A stretch of DNA of 51,800 nt, taken from NCBI RefSeq assembly GCF_900044055.2, contig NZ_FCOX02000052.1, positions 1 to 51,800 of the forward strand. Direction: 5' to 3'. The DNA is from Caballeronia calidae (lineage in GTDB: Bacteria > Pseudomonadota > Gammaproteobacteria > Burkholderiales > Burkholderiaceae). Below the pieces are notes generated by a model. That model was not told the origin of the DNA. It made no database searches and was given only the letters and a program-made list of their open reading frames with translations. Positions within the stretch are counted from its first letter, which is position 1. Each line of letters opens with the position of its first letter. The position numbers and the translations under genes were made by a program. Positions 23,786-31,677 of the stretch are shown one piece after another.

Positions 23786-25606
23786 TTACAGGAAAAACAT
23801 CTGGAACTCGGGCTCGCGTTCGTTCTTCTTTTCGAGCACGAGCGCAACAGCCATCGTTAGCGCGACAAGTCCATCGATCCGGCCCGTCGCTTTGCGCTTG
23901 TTGAAGATGCGGTTGTTCTTTGCGTCTGTCTCGGTCACGGTCGAGAGGACGTTCCAGCGCAGGCAGGGGTTGAACGCGACGCGGAGCTTTCGCTCGAATA
24001 CAAGTCCCTCGACCTGCTCGATCGAGCGCGGCATCCATAGACCCGACTCGGCCGCGCGGAAGAACCCCTGACCGTGCGGGACGAGCCTGATGGTCAAGCT
24101 CTCGTCGTCGAGGTCGCGCTCGAAGTACTTGATGCGGTACGGGTCGAACGCGAGCCCGCCGATCGCGAGTTCGGCATCGAGCGCCGCCAGCCGCCGCACC
24201 ACATCGCCGTAATCCACCGCGCGACCTTTCGAGGCATGTAGGAATCCCGCCTTGACCCATGCCTCATAAGGCACGCGGTCATGCTGGGCGCGATCGCGCA
24301 ACGTGTCGCCAGGCGTCCAGAACTCGACGAACGCATCGACACTGCCATCGTCCTGTTCGCACGCGAGCGCGAGCGCGGTCAGATCACGCGTGCCCGAGAG
24401 GTCGAGCCCGCCACTGATCGGCTGACCCTTCATGCGCTCGATCAGCGCGTCGCGCTCGCGGCGGGCGTCCTCGATGACCTGATCCCATTGCGTTGCGCCG
24501 CTTTCGCGTTCGCTCGATGTTTGCGTGATCGGCGGTGCGCCGACTTCGCACTTGCACCAGAGGTCCGAACTGATCCACGGATCAGCGGCGTCCACCCACT
24601 GGCAGAAGTTCAGGCGCCGCACGGTCGATTCGAGTGACGGCATCCCGCGCGCCTGCCGTACCTGCTCGCGCAGATAGTTGTTCTCGATGGTCGAGCCAAG
24701 CGACGGATTCGCCTTGATCCAGCACGACTCGTCATCGAACGGTTCTTCGCCCTCGTCGAGCGCGCAGACATAGGCAAAGTACGCGTCGTCATCGATCATC
24801 CCCGACGACACGCGCGCGCCGTACTCGTGCTGCTCATAGCAGACGGAGGTCCGATCGAATCCCGAATTTGTAATCATCAGGATCAGCGGCTGGCGGCGTC
24901 CTTTCTTGCCGGCGCGCATGATGTTGATGACGGTCGGGCTCTTGTGCTCGTGCACCTCGTCGATCAGCCCGCAATGGGGGCGCGGTCCGCTCTGGCCGCT
25001 GTCGTCTGACGCGATCGGCCGGAAGAACGAGCCGGTCTTGACGTAGGCGATGTTCCAGACCCGATCATCCCGGCCGGAAAGCGTCGTGCGCGATGCGAGC
25101 GCCGGCGAGAGCTGGACCATCGCGACGGCATCGCGGAACAGCACCATCGCCTGATCGCGCCGCGTCGCCGCTGCATAGACTTCGGCGCGCGCCTCGCCAT
25201 CGGCGACCAGCATATACAGCCCGATCCCGGCCGCCAGCGGCGACTTCCCGCAACCCTTGCCACCCTCAATATAGACCTCGCGAAAGCGGCGCGTGCCGTC
25301 CTCACGCTTCCAGCCGAAGATCGAGCCGACGACGAACTGCTGCCACGGCAGAAGCTGGAACGGCTTGCCCTCGAACTCGCCGCCGTTCAGACACAGCACG
25401 TCATGAAAGAAGTCGATCGCGCGCTGTGCCGCTTTCTGATCCCACCTGAGTCCGCGGGCGCGCGCGACCTTCAAATCGTTGATATGTCGCCGGCACGCGT
25501 CGCGGACGTGCGGCCCCGCGACAATCTTCCTCGACACAACGGCGCGCGCATACTCGCGCACCGGATCAGAAGTACGTGTCGGCTTTGTTGGCTTGGCCGT
25601 GGTCAT
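23786..25606 (-). CDS. terL: Terminase large subunit, HK97 type
   Basis: A protein of 606 residues. The ATPase part has VYIEGGKGCGKSPLAAG (Walker A) and HCGLIDEVHEHKS (Walker B), then ILMITNSGFDRTSV as coupling motif. The nuclease part has acidic residues of the RuvC-like site in GGLDLSGTRDLTAL, GLAFDPYRIKYFE and KATGRIDGLVALTMAVA. The enzyme cuts and pumps phage DNA into the head through the portal. The ATG at 25606 (MTTAKPTKPTRTSDP) overlaps the end of TerS by 41 bases; a start further upstream is possible but not needed. Confidence 0.93.
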   Translation of the reverse strand: MTTAKPTKPTRTSDPVREYARAVVSRKIVAGPHVRDACRRHINDLKVARARGLRWDQKAAQRAIDFFHDVLCLNGGEFEGKPFQLLPWQQFVVGSIFGWKREDGTRRFREVYIEGGKGCGKSPLAAGIGLYMLVADGEARAEVYAAATRRDQAMVLFRDAVAMVQLSPALASRTTLSGRDDRVWNIAYVKTGSFFRPIASDDSGQSGPRPHCGLIDEVHEHKSPTVINIMRAGKKGRRQPLILMITNSGFDRTSVCYEQHEYGARVSSGMIDDDAYFAYVCALDEGEEPFDDESCWIKANPSLGSTIENNYLREQVRQARGMPSLESTVRRLNFCQWVDAADPWISSDLWCKCEVGAPPITQTSSERESGATQWDQVIEDARRERDALIERMKGQPISGGLDLSGTRDLTALALACEQDDGSVDAFVEFWTPGDTLRDRAQHDRVPYEAWVKAGFLHASKGRAVDYGDVVRRLAALDAELAIGGLAFDPYRIKYFERDLDDESLTIRLVPHGQGFFRAAESGLWMPRSIEQVEGLVFERKLRVAFNPCLRWNVLSTVTETDAKNNRIFNKRKATGRIDGLVALTMAVALVLEKKNEREPEFQMFFL

Positions 25607-26042
25607 GCGGTTCGACTTCGAGACGGGCGCGCGCGGCGGGCGACATACCGAACTCGTTAGCAAAACGGTGCATCAGCATCATCGAGCGATTGGCGACGCC
25701 CACCAGCGGGTTCTGGATCGCGTTCCCGTTCTTCGTCTTTATCATCAGCGCGGCCGTCAGCTTGTCGCGCGCCTTCATGCGCAGAATTGCTTCCTCGGCC
25801 TCGCGCCAGCGCGCATAGGCTTGGCAGTAGGCGGCCAGCACCGCGCCGTCGATCATCGTCAACACGCCCGACAGGTGCAGTTCTGGCGTGATCCGTTCCC
25901 ATTCTTCGAGCGCGAATCCGACGAGATGCGGCGGCGGCTGAGGCACGCCGCGGCGCGGCCTAGGTTCATTCTTCGGCAGCGGGCGCTTTTCGCGGTTGCC
26001 CTCGATGATGCGCAGTGCGGTCGGCTTACGGGGTTGCGGCAT
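25566..26042 (-). CDS. terS: Terminase small subunit, P27 family
   Basis: A protein of 158 residues starting MPQPRKPTALRIIEGNREKR, the usual P27-family opening (RPRRGVPQPPPHLVGFALEE follows), with the central VLTMIDGAVLAAYCQAYARW and the tail NEFGMSPAARARLEV. It recognises phage DNA and hands it to TerL. The ATG at 26042 has AGAGG upstream; a TTG 18 bases earlier is in frame but less likely. It overlaps the methyltransferase gene by 17 bases. Confidence 0.9.
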   Translation of the reverse strand: MPQPRKPTALRIIEGNREKRPLPKNEPRPRRGVPQPPPHLVGFALEEWERITPELHLSGVLTMIDGAVLAAYCQAYARWREAEEAILRMKARDKLTAALMIKTKNGNAIQNPLVGVANRSMMLMHRFANEFGMSPAARARLEVEPHDHGQANKADTYF

Positions 26043-27111
26043 GATGTTCCTCTGCTTCAATCCGCGCGGCCTGATCGATCAGACCGCGAACGTGCGACGC
26101 GATCGCGCGCATGAATAGCGGCGGCACGCAGTTGCCGATCGCCGCCCATCGTTCCTCGAACGTGCCTCGCAGGACGAACGGATCAGGAAACGAGCCCAGG
26201 CGCTTCGCTTCCGCGATCGTGATTCGCCGATGCTCGCTCGGGTGACACGCTTCGCACGCGCCACCGGCACCGCCGTTGCGCAGGATCGTCGGGCTTGGCT
26301 TGTTCGGGTCGAGCCGGTGCAGTCCGTAAAGCTGCTTGTTCGGGTGGTACTGGTCGCCGCTCTCGCCGGGCTGCATACGGAACAGCAGTCGATGCACGAT
26401 GCGGTTCTCACCGAAGCGCGCGACCTGACATTCCTCGGGCGTGTTGACAAGCCCATGCCACGCCTCGCGCACGATCGGCGGGTGCATGAACGGCTTCGGG
26501 TGCGAGGGCTCGACGCCCAGGGCGGCGAGGTCGTTCCTGATCCCGACGATAATCATGCGCGGGCGCATCTGCGGCACGCCGTAATAGCCCGCGACCAGAA
26601 CGCGCGCGCTGACCTGATAGCCCGCGTCTTTCAGTTGCTTGATGATTTCCGCGAAAATCAGGCGCATCTTGCCGATGACCATCCCGCGAACGTTCTCCAT
26701 GACGAACGCCCTAGGCGCGAATGCGCGCAGCAGCCGCAGGAATTCGAGGAATAGTTGATTGCGCCCGTCATCGAAGCGGCGCGAGCCCGCCGTCGAGAAG
26801 CCCTGACACGGCGGCGAGCCGTCGAACACGTCGAGCTCACCCGGCACGAGCTTGGCGCGGCGCAGCGCTTCGTCGTCGCTCAACTCGGCAATGTCACCAA
26901 GATAAAGCGGGACAAGCGGAAAGTTCGCGCTGAAGGACGCCGCCTGTTTCTCGCTCCATTCGACCGCGAGCCTTTCCTCAAAGCCAGCCATCGAATAGCC
27001 GAGCGACGAGCCACCACAACCGGCGAACGTCGAGACGACCGTCGGCGCGTCAGCAGCACGCGGCGCGAGATGCGCCTCCCACGCCTCAGCGAGTCGGTCT
27101 GGATAAGCCAT
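26026..27111 (-). CDS. DNA (cytosine-5) methyltransferase
   Basis: A protein of 361 residues with the C5 motifs in order: I TFAGCGGSSLGYSM, IV FDGSPPCQGFSTAG (catalytic Cys), VI FVMENVRGMV, VIII QMRPRMIIVGI, IX region RRITIAEAKRLGSFPD and X AIGNCVPPLFMRAIA. The target domain between VIII and IX is short, and the site is unknown. No restriction endonuclease partner lies beside it, so it is an orphan enzyme, probably protecting phage DNA, in line with the ArdB-type gene at 3349. It sits between the ParB-like gene and terS with overlapping ends. Confidence 0.92.
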   Translation of the reverse strand: MAYPDRLAEAWEAHLAPRAADAPTVVSTFAGCGGSSLGYSMAGFEERLAVEWSEKQAASFSANFPLVPLYLGDIAELSDDEALRRAKLVPGELDVFDGSPPCQGFSTAGSRRFDDGRNQLFLEFLRLLRAFAPRAFVMENVRGMVIGKMRLIFAEIIKQLKDAGYQVSARVLVAGYYGVPQMRPRMIIVGIRNDLAALGVEPSHPKPFMHPPIVREAWHGLVNTPEECQVARFGENRIVHRLLFRMQPGESGDQYHPNKQLYGLHRLDPNKPSPTILRNGGAGGACEACHPSEHRRITIAEAKRLGSFPDPFVLRGTFEERWAAIGNCVPPLFMRAIASHVRGLIDQAARIEAEEHHAATP

Positions 27112-27117
27112 AGCGTC

Positions 27118-27699
27118 TTACCTCGGGAACTCATGCCCGCACTCCGGGCACTTGATGAACTTGACCTGTTCAGCAGCGCGCTCGTCATACGCGACGCCCA
27201 ACTCGGGCAGATCGGTGACGGTCATCGCATCGATTTCGCCGGTCGTGAAACCCGTCAGAGAAAGATCGAACGCGTCGCGCAGTTCGGACAGTTCTGATCC
27301 GAGCATCTCGCGATCCCATGACGCGTTTTCCGCAAGCCGGTTGTCCGCGATCACGTACGCGCGAATCTTCGAATCCGACCATCCGCGCGCGACCATGACC
27401 GGAGCCTCGCCGAGACCTAGCCGCAAGCCCGCCATGACGCGACCGTGACCCGCGATGATCGTGTCGTTCTCGCTGACGAGAATCGGCTGCGTCCATCCCC
27501 ACTCGCGCATCGAAGCCATGATCTGGCTGATTTGCGCGTCGGAATGAAGTCGCGCATTACGCGCGTACGGGACGAGCAGACCGAGCGGACGACGTTCGAT
27601 ATTCGTCGCCGGCCACGGAGACGTCCTGCGCGATTCTGGCGCGTCTGCGGCCGGTTCCGGCGTTTCTGGTTCCTGCGTCGCTGCGGTGCGTCGTCCCAT
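27118..27699 (-). CDS. ParB-like N-terminal domain protein
   Basis: A protein of 193 residues. Residues 35-140 form a ParB/Sulfiredoxin-like domain: RRPLGLLVPYARNARLHSDA, QISQIMASMREWGWTQPILV, then NDTIIAGHGRVMAGLRLGLG with the GHGR box, and AYVIADNRLAENASWD. A C-terminal CPECGH motif may bind zinc. Phage ParB-like proteins next to methyltransferases and terminases are common; they are CTP- or nuclease-active in some cases and unstudied in most. ATG 27699 (MGRRTAATQ) is chosen over the upstream in-frame start. Six bases separate it from the methyltransferase gene. Confidence 0.85.
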   Translation of the reverse strand: MGRRTAATQEPETPEPAADAPESRRTSPWPATNIERRPLGLLVPYARNARLHSDAQISQIMASMREWGWTQPILVSENDTIIAGHGRVMAGLRLGLGEAPVMVARGWSDSKIRAYVIADNRLAENASWDREMLGSELSELRDAFDLSLTGFTTGEIDAMTVTDLPELGVAYDERAAEQVKFIKCPECGHEFPR

Positions 27700-27828
27700 T
27701 TGGCCCCCTAATCCCGGAAAAGCGGCCATAAAAATAAACCAGCGCGCGTGGTGTCCGGCTGGCTCGAAAAAAGTTACAAGCCACCCCGGCTCGGCTCCCC
27801 CGAGTCGAGGCGCGCGAGGTCGTCGCGT

Positions 27829-28131
27829 TCATCGTTTGGATTGCTGCGCGGGCGTGACGGGCACGCCGTTTAGGTCGCAGCCCAGGGCGTGCAGTCCGAG
27901 GTCGTCGCGAGTCTTCGCCTCGTGACACGGCGTGCAGAGCGATTGCAGATTGCTCGGATGGTCGGTGCCTCCCTTGACCAGAGGCAGAACGTGGTCGACT
28001 TCGTCGGCCTGCATCACCAATCCCGCAGCGAGACACACAGCACAGAGCGGATGGGCTTTTAGCTGGCGCGATCGTACGCGCTGCCACGCACGGCCACGGG
28101 TGCGGGTCTGGCGCTGCTGGTTCTCGGACAT
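27829..28131 (-). CDS. HNH endonuclease next to the terminase genes
   Basis: A protein of 100 residues: SENQQRQTRTRGRAWQRVRS, PLCAVCLAAGLVMQADEVDH, VLPLVKGGTDHPSNLQSLCT and PCHEAKTR. The CxxC...VDHVLPL...N...CxxCH layout is the classical zinc-stabilised HNH site. Such genes next to terS/terL help cos-type packaging by cutting at cos. Here it is separated from terS by ParB-like and methyltransferase genes. The ATG at 28131 follows a GTG in the same frame, either of which could be used. Confidence 0.88.
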   Translation of the reverse strand: MSENQQRQTRTRGRAWQRVRSRQLKAHPLCAVCLAAGLVMQADEVDHVLPLVKGGTDHPSNLQSLCTPCHEAKTRDDLGLHALGCDLNGVPVTPAQQSKR

Positions 28132-28185
28132 CACAGAACGGCGGGAAAATCAGTTGCCCATTTCGCTAAAACTCCTTGCGGGCGC

Positions 28186-28519
28186 TCATAGGTGTCTCAG
28201 TACTCGCGACGGGTCAGCAGCGGCTGTTTCGCCCGTCTCCCTCATGACGAACGCTTCGTTTCGTTGCTTGATACCCTGAGCGGTCAAACGTTCCGTGACC
28301 CAGAAGCCCGCAGCGTTCTTGACCATGCCGAGCATCCGCATCTCGCTCAGGTCCATGCAGCGGCGAGCGTCTGCCTTGATAGACACCGATCGTTCCTGTG
28401 CGATCCTTTTCGAACGAATAGACGCTGTTGAAAAGTTCGCCGCATTCGGCGCACTGGTTCCGGTCACCGCTCAACGACACGCCTTGGCGCATCTCGCGCG
28501 CTTGCTCGATCGATAGCAT
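28186..28519 (-). pseudogene. Zinc-finger-like phage protein, frameshifted
   Basis: The frame from ATG 28519 reads MLSIEQAREMRQGVSLSGDR, then NQCAECGELFNSVYSFEKDR, and TGTIGVYQGR. The family-like continuation ARRCMDLSEMRMLGMVKNAA then GFWVTERLTAQG lies in the next frame and ends at 28186. Removing one base near 28355 joins them. Small phage proteins with NQC..C..F....F.KHRTG...RRC....M..GM form a known uncharacterised zinc-finger family. As read, the gene is broken by a +1 shift. It precedes the HNH gene and follows the first gene of the late operon. Confidence 0.6.
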
Positions 28520-28531
28520 GGATCCTCCTCA

Positions 28532-28798
28532 TCAACCGATGGGCCTTTGCAGCGGCCGGTCGGCAGGATTGACGAGGCGGACGACGTCGAAGCGGATGTC
28601 GTCACCGATCATCACGGCACAGTTCGCCGTGAACGGCAGACGATCTTTGACCAGATCGCGGATTTGCACGGCGAGGTCTTGATTCGCGTGCTCGGGTAGC
28701 TGTGCGACAAGCAGGTCTCCGGGATGCAGACTCGCGATCTGGATGGCGCTGACGGACAGATAGCCGAGCAGCTTGTGCAACCACAGACCCAACGCCAA
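28532..28798 (-). CDS. First gene of the late operon, hypothetical
   Basis: The coding-like part reads VSAIQIASLHPGDLLVAQLP, EHANQDLAVQIRDLVKDRLP and TANCAVMIGDDIRFDVVRLV. It resembles small phage proteins that open with Q.....L.PGD..V and are of unknown role. The start is unclear: no ATG lies between the terminator and this segment, and the TTG at 28798 is taken as the first possible start. Loss of the original start is possible. The terminator at 28811-28843 lies just upstream. Confidence 0.45.
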   Translation of the reverse strand: MALGLWLHKLLGYLSVSAIQIASLHPGDLLVAQLPEHANQDLAVQIRDLVKDRLPFTANCAVMIGDDIRFDVVRLVNPADRPLQRPIG

Positions 28799-28810
28799 AT
28801 TCGCGACCCC

Positions 28811-28843
28811 AAAAAAAATCCGCTGCCCCTCGCGGGGAAGCGG
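28811..28843 (-). terminator. Strong terminator at the head of the late operon
   Basis: On the minus strand CCGCTTCCCC and GGGGCAGCGG pair around GCGA and are followed by ATTTTTTTT. It lies upstream of the first late gene, only about 40 bases after the promoter-like sequence. Confidence 0.88.
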
Positions 28844-28884
28844 ACTGATTATCGAAGAAGGCACACAACGCCTACTCTGCAGAA

Positions 28885-28913
28885 AGAGTAGGCAATTTGT
28901 CCCAGTCGCGCAA
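28885..28913 (-). promoter_or_regulatory. Promoter-like sequence overlapping an inverted repeat
   Basis: On the minus strand a TTGCGC -35-like box (28913-28908), a spacer of 17 and a TACTCT -10-like box (28890-28885). The -10 lies inside the perfect inverted repeat GCCTACTCT-N6-AGAGTAGGC at 28870-28893, which could act as an operator or as a first hairpin of the transcript. Confidence 0.45.
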
Positions 28914-29706
28914 GTGGTTGCTTCCGTGGGTTCTCATCAAAGTCACGAACCGGCCACCTATGGACGCTCGGCTACGACTTCACTGAGACATTGGAATGTC
29001 GTCTTCAGCTGGATTGGAGACGTTCACGCCATAGATGATGCGGCTTGAACAGCCAGACTGTCATATTGGACGTCTCACCACGGGGCCGGATAGGGATCTC
29101 GTGAGGGCTGGGACAAATCTAACCTGCATATCGGGCTCTGAGTTATCTTGCGATCCCGTACCCGAAAAGCGCCGGGGCTGGCCGGCCTACCAGCCCCGTC
29201 CGGAGCTTGTCGGCAAGCGGCCTCGACACTAAAGAGAAATCATCATAGACGAAGCCGCCGCCTCTTCGTGCGAGTCGACTCTATGGTGCGCGGCGAGATG
29301 CGGGAACTCTTTCAGCCGGGCACGTGGATCGTGCTGTCGACGGGCGCTTCGAATACATGCATGCACACCGTTTCGACATCAACTACCCTGCCCACTGTCC
29401 TCTCGATCTGGGGATCCGTCTTCGTTCGAGGCCTAAACCTTTAGGCCGCCCGACGAGTTGATCGCCAGTTGTCACTGAAAGTCCGGCTGCTGTCGGAGGG
29501 GCCGGGATCACAAAAGCCTGCTGCGGCCGAAACCGGACCTTCGTAAGTAAACGGCCTGGCCGGCGCAGGCTTCGGTAGTGGTAGCGACAACTCCCTAGCC
29601 ACTACAGTGCTTGGCCATTCCTGTGGTCGGTCGAATCATCTCCGCGACGTACTACTGAAAGCCGGTGCTACCAACGTCAAAGCCACTTCGATATAACCCC
29701 GTGCGG
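28914..29706. other. Gene-poor junction between prophage and metabolic island
   Basis: About 790 bases without a supported gene. It holds a GC hairpin, CGGGGCTGG-N8-CCAGCCCCG, at about 29172-29197 without a T run. A short plus-strand frame ending at 29450 reads GRFEYMHAHRFDINYPAHCP and may be a gene fragment. This is where one end of the prophage should lie, but no tRNA, integrase or obvious attachment repeat is visible. Confidence 0.4.
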
Positions 29707-30690
29707 TCAGGAGCTGGCGCGAGTAGCGCTGACGCCGAACTGGGCGCGGTGCCAACGGCAGAAGGCACTTAATTCCGAGAAGCCCAGCAACGTCGCAATG
29801 TCCGAGAACTGCCGCGAGCCATCGTGCAGATAGTTCTCCAACAACTCAAGCCGCATCTGGTTCAACAGCACCGAATAGCTGGTGCCTTCCTTGGCCAGGT
29901 GGTTGGCCACGGTTCGCCGGTCCACGCCCAAGTGCTGAGCCACGACCTCGATCCTGCAGTGCCCGCGCGGCAGCAGCAGCACCATCAAATGCCGCACCCG
30001 CTCAACCATGCCGCTCTTATTGTTCTGGTCGGCTTCCAGTAAGCGCTGCGAATAACGCGCCATCACCGGGTCGGCGCCCGGGTTGGGGGCCTCCAGGTCG
30101 CGCGCGCTGCAGACGATTTCATTGAATTCCTGACCAAACCGTACCGGGCAGCCAAAAATCCGCCGGTGCCAAGCCCCGTCCGGCGGCGCCACGTGCCGAA
30201 ACGTCACCGAGTGTGGTAGCCAGTTTTCACCCAGAAAGATGCGCAATAGCCGGAACGTGGTGGCCATCGCCAACTCGGTGGCCTGCCGCGACGGCACGCC
30301 CTTTTTCAGCAGCGTTTCCTCACGTATCGACACCCAGGGACCGGTTTGTAGCAGCGACACCGTCATCGCCGCGTTGTGCGTATGGATGTGCGTTACCAGC
30401 GTCTCCAATGCGTGCCGCAGCGTGGGCTGATCGCGCAGCAGCAGGCCCAGGGGCCCCAGGTTGGACAGGCGCCGTGACGCCGCAAGGCGCAGCCCGAACG
30501 CTGGCTCATGGGCGCGCAGCGCCGCGGTTTCCAGCAAGGTACTCGTGGCGACCGCTGACAGTGCCAGGTCGGGGTCGACCAGGCAACGATAGGGCAGGCC
30601 GACTTCCTCCACCAGAGCATGTGCGTCCAACCCGTATTCGGCGGCAACGCGTTCGAAGTTGGTCAAAGCGGCGGAACGGACGGTGATCAT
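29707..30690 (-). CDS. AraC-type transcription regulator with arabinose-binding-like sensor
   Basis: A protein of 327 residues. Residues 1-200 match the Arabinose_bd-type sensor of the OruR/ArgR-like AraC group (RVAAEYGLDAHALVEEVGLP, LETAALRAHEPAFGLRLAAS, LLLRDQPTLRHALETL). The C-terminal 100 residues hold the two helix-turn-helix units: CRIEVVAQHLGVDRRTVANH and FSDIATLLGFSELSAFCRWH with RAQFGVSATRAS. ATG 30690 (MITVRSAALTNFERV) is preferred to an upstream in-frame start inside the operator. It is divergent from the dioxygenase operon and probably controls it. Confidence 0.9.
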   Translation of the reverse strand: MITVRSAALTNFERVAAEYGLDAHALVEEVGLPYRCLVDPDLALSAVATSTLLETAALRAHEPAFGLRLAASRRLSNLGPLGLLLRDQPTLRHALETLVTHIHTHNAAMTVSLLQTGPWVSIREETLLKKGVPSRQATELAMATTFRLLRIFLGENWLPHSVTFRHVAPPDGAWHRRIFGCPVRFGQEFNEIVCSARDLEAPNPGADPVMARYSQRLLEADQNNKSGMVERVRHLMVLLLPRGHCRIEVVAQHLGVDRRTVANHLAKEGTSYSVLLNQMRLELLENYLHDGSRQFSDIATLLGFSELSAFCRWHRAQFGVSATRASS

Positions 30691-30704
30691 AGTTAACCCT
30701 CGCT

Positions 30705-30740
30705 TTCCCGAAATGTCAACCTCAATTCCCGATTTGTCAA
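30705..30740 (+). promoter_or_regulatory. Putative AraC-regulator operator: direct repeat with 21-bp period
   Basis: TTCCCGAAATGTCAA at 30705-30719 and TTCCCGATTTGTCAA at 30726-30740 differ at two central bases and lie exactly 21 bp apart, two helical turns, on the same face of DNA. This is the usual operator form of AraC-family activators. Confidence 0.75.
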
Positions 30741-30741
30741 G

Positions 30742-30770
30742 TTGAAAAGCTGCTCGACTCGCAGAATTCA
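30742..30770 (+). promoter_or_regulatory. Putative activator-dependent promoter of the catabolic operon
   Basis: TTGAAA at 30742-30747, a 17-base spacer and a weak AATTCA at 30765-30770. The -35 begins one base after the second operator half, as at class II AraC-activated promoters. The leader to the ATG at 30816 would be about 40 bases. Confidence 0.5.
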
Positions 30771-30815
30771 CTCATCGAAAGCCGAACTAGTCGCGCTTCT
30801 AAACCGGAGATATTC

Positions 30816-31664
30816 ATGAAAGTCGTCCCTCTTACCTGTGCCCTTGGCGCCGAACTCCAGGGCGTCAATCTCGCCGAAGCCGGCCGCAATGACGACCTCG
30901 CTGGTGCAATCAATGAACTGCTGCTGAAGCATAAAGTGCTATTCGCGCGTGATCAGGAAATGAGCAACGCTGAGCACGCCGCGTTTGCCCGCACCTTCGG
31001 CGAACTCGAAACCCACCCGCTGGCACCCAGCACCAGCGGCGAGCCCGGCATCATCCAAATCTGGAAGACCCCCGAAAGCCCGCCCGAGCGCTACGAGAAC
31101 GCTTGGCACCACGACGCCACCTGGCGTGAATGCCCCCCGATGGGTGCCGTGCTGCGTTGCCTGGAGTGCCCGCCCGTGGGCGGCGACACCATGTGGGCCA
31201 ACATGGAGCTGGCCTATGACCGCCTGCCCGACCACATCAAGGGAACCATCGAAGGTCTGCGCGGCCGCCACAGCATGGAGGCGACGTTCATGGCCGCCAA
31301 GCCGATCGACGAGCGTCTGGCCATGAAGGAGCGCTTCCCCGATCCCGAGCACCCAATCGTGCGCACCCACCCGGTGACCGGCAAACGCAGCCTGATGACG
31401 GGCGCCTTCATGACCCACCTGACCAACTACCACACCGCGCGCAACGTGCGCTTCGGTCAGGATTGGCAACCGGGCGCATCGGCGCTGGTGAGCTACCTCA
31501 TCAGCCAGAGCTTCATTCCCGAGTACCAGTTGCGCTGGCGCTGGAGCCCCGGTTCGGTCGCGATTTGGGACAACCGCTGCACCCAGCACTACGCGGTCAT
31601 GGACTACCCACCGTGCCACCGCAAGATGAACCGCGCCACCGTCCAGGGCGAGCGCCCGTTCTGA
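30816..31664 (+). CDS. TauD/TfdA-family 2-oxoglutarate dioxygenase
   Basis: A protein of 282 residues, the length of E. coli TauD (283). Iron ligands are His98 and Asp100 in NAWHHDATW and His258 in NRCTQHYAVMDY; the 2-oxoglutarate Arg is expected at MNRATV (Arg273). GAVLRCLECPPVGGDTMWAN and the RTHPVTGKRSLM segment are typical. It would hydroxylate a substrate next to a sulfonate, sulfate, ether or similar group with decarboxylation of 2-oxoglutarate. The substrate is not known. It is the first gene of the operon under the AraC-type regulator. Confidence 0.9.
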   Translation: MKVVPLTCALGAELQGVNLAEAGRNDDLAGAINELLLKHKVLFARDQEMSNAEHAAFARTFGELETHPLAPSTSGEPGIIQIWKTPESPPERYENAWHHDATWRECPPMGAVLRCLECPPVGGDTMWANMELAYDRLPDHIKGTIEGLRGRHSMEATFMAAKPIDERLAMKERFPDPEHPIVRTHPVTGKRSLMTGAFMTHLTNYHTARNVRFGQDWQPGASALVSYLISQSFIPEYQLRWRWSPGSVAIWDNRCTQHYAVMDYPPCHRKMNRATVQGERPF

Positions 31665-31677
31665 GAGACCCGAAGCC

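Noticed and set aside
28214..28519. Two separate overlapping small genes on the minus strand
   Set aside because: The N-terminal half fits one frame and the C-terminal half the other of a single zinc-finger-like family, so one frameshifted gene is the better reading.
29172..29197. Terminator or attachment site
   Set aside because: The GC hairpin has no T run, and no matching direct repeat was found at the left end of the prophage.
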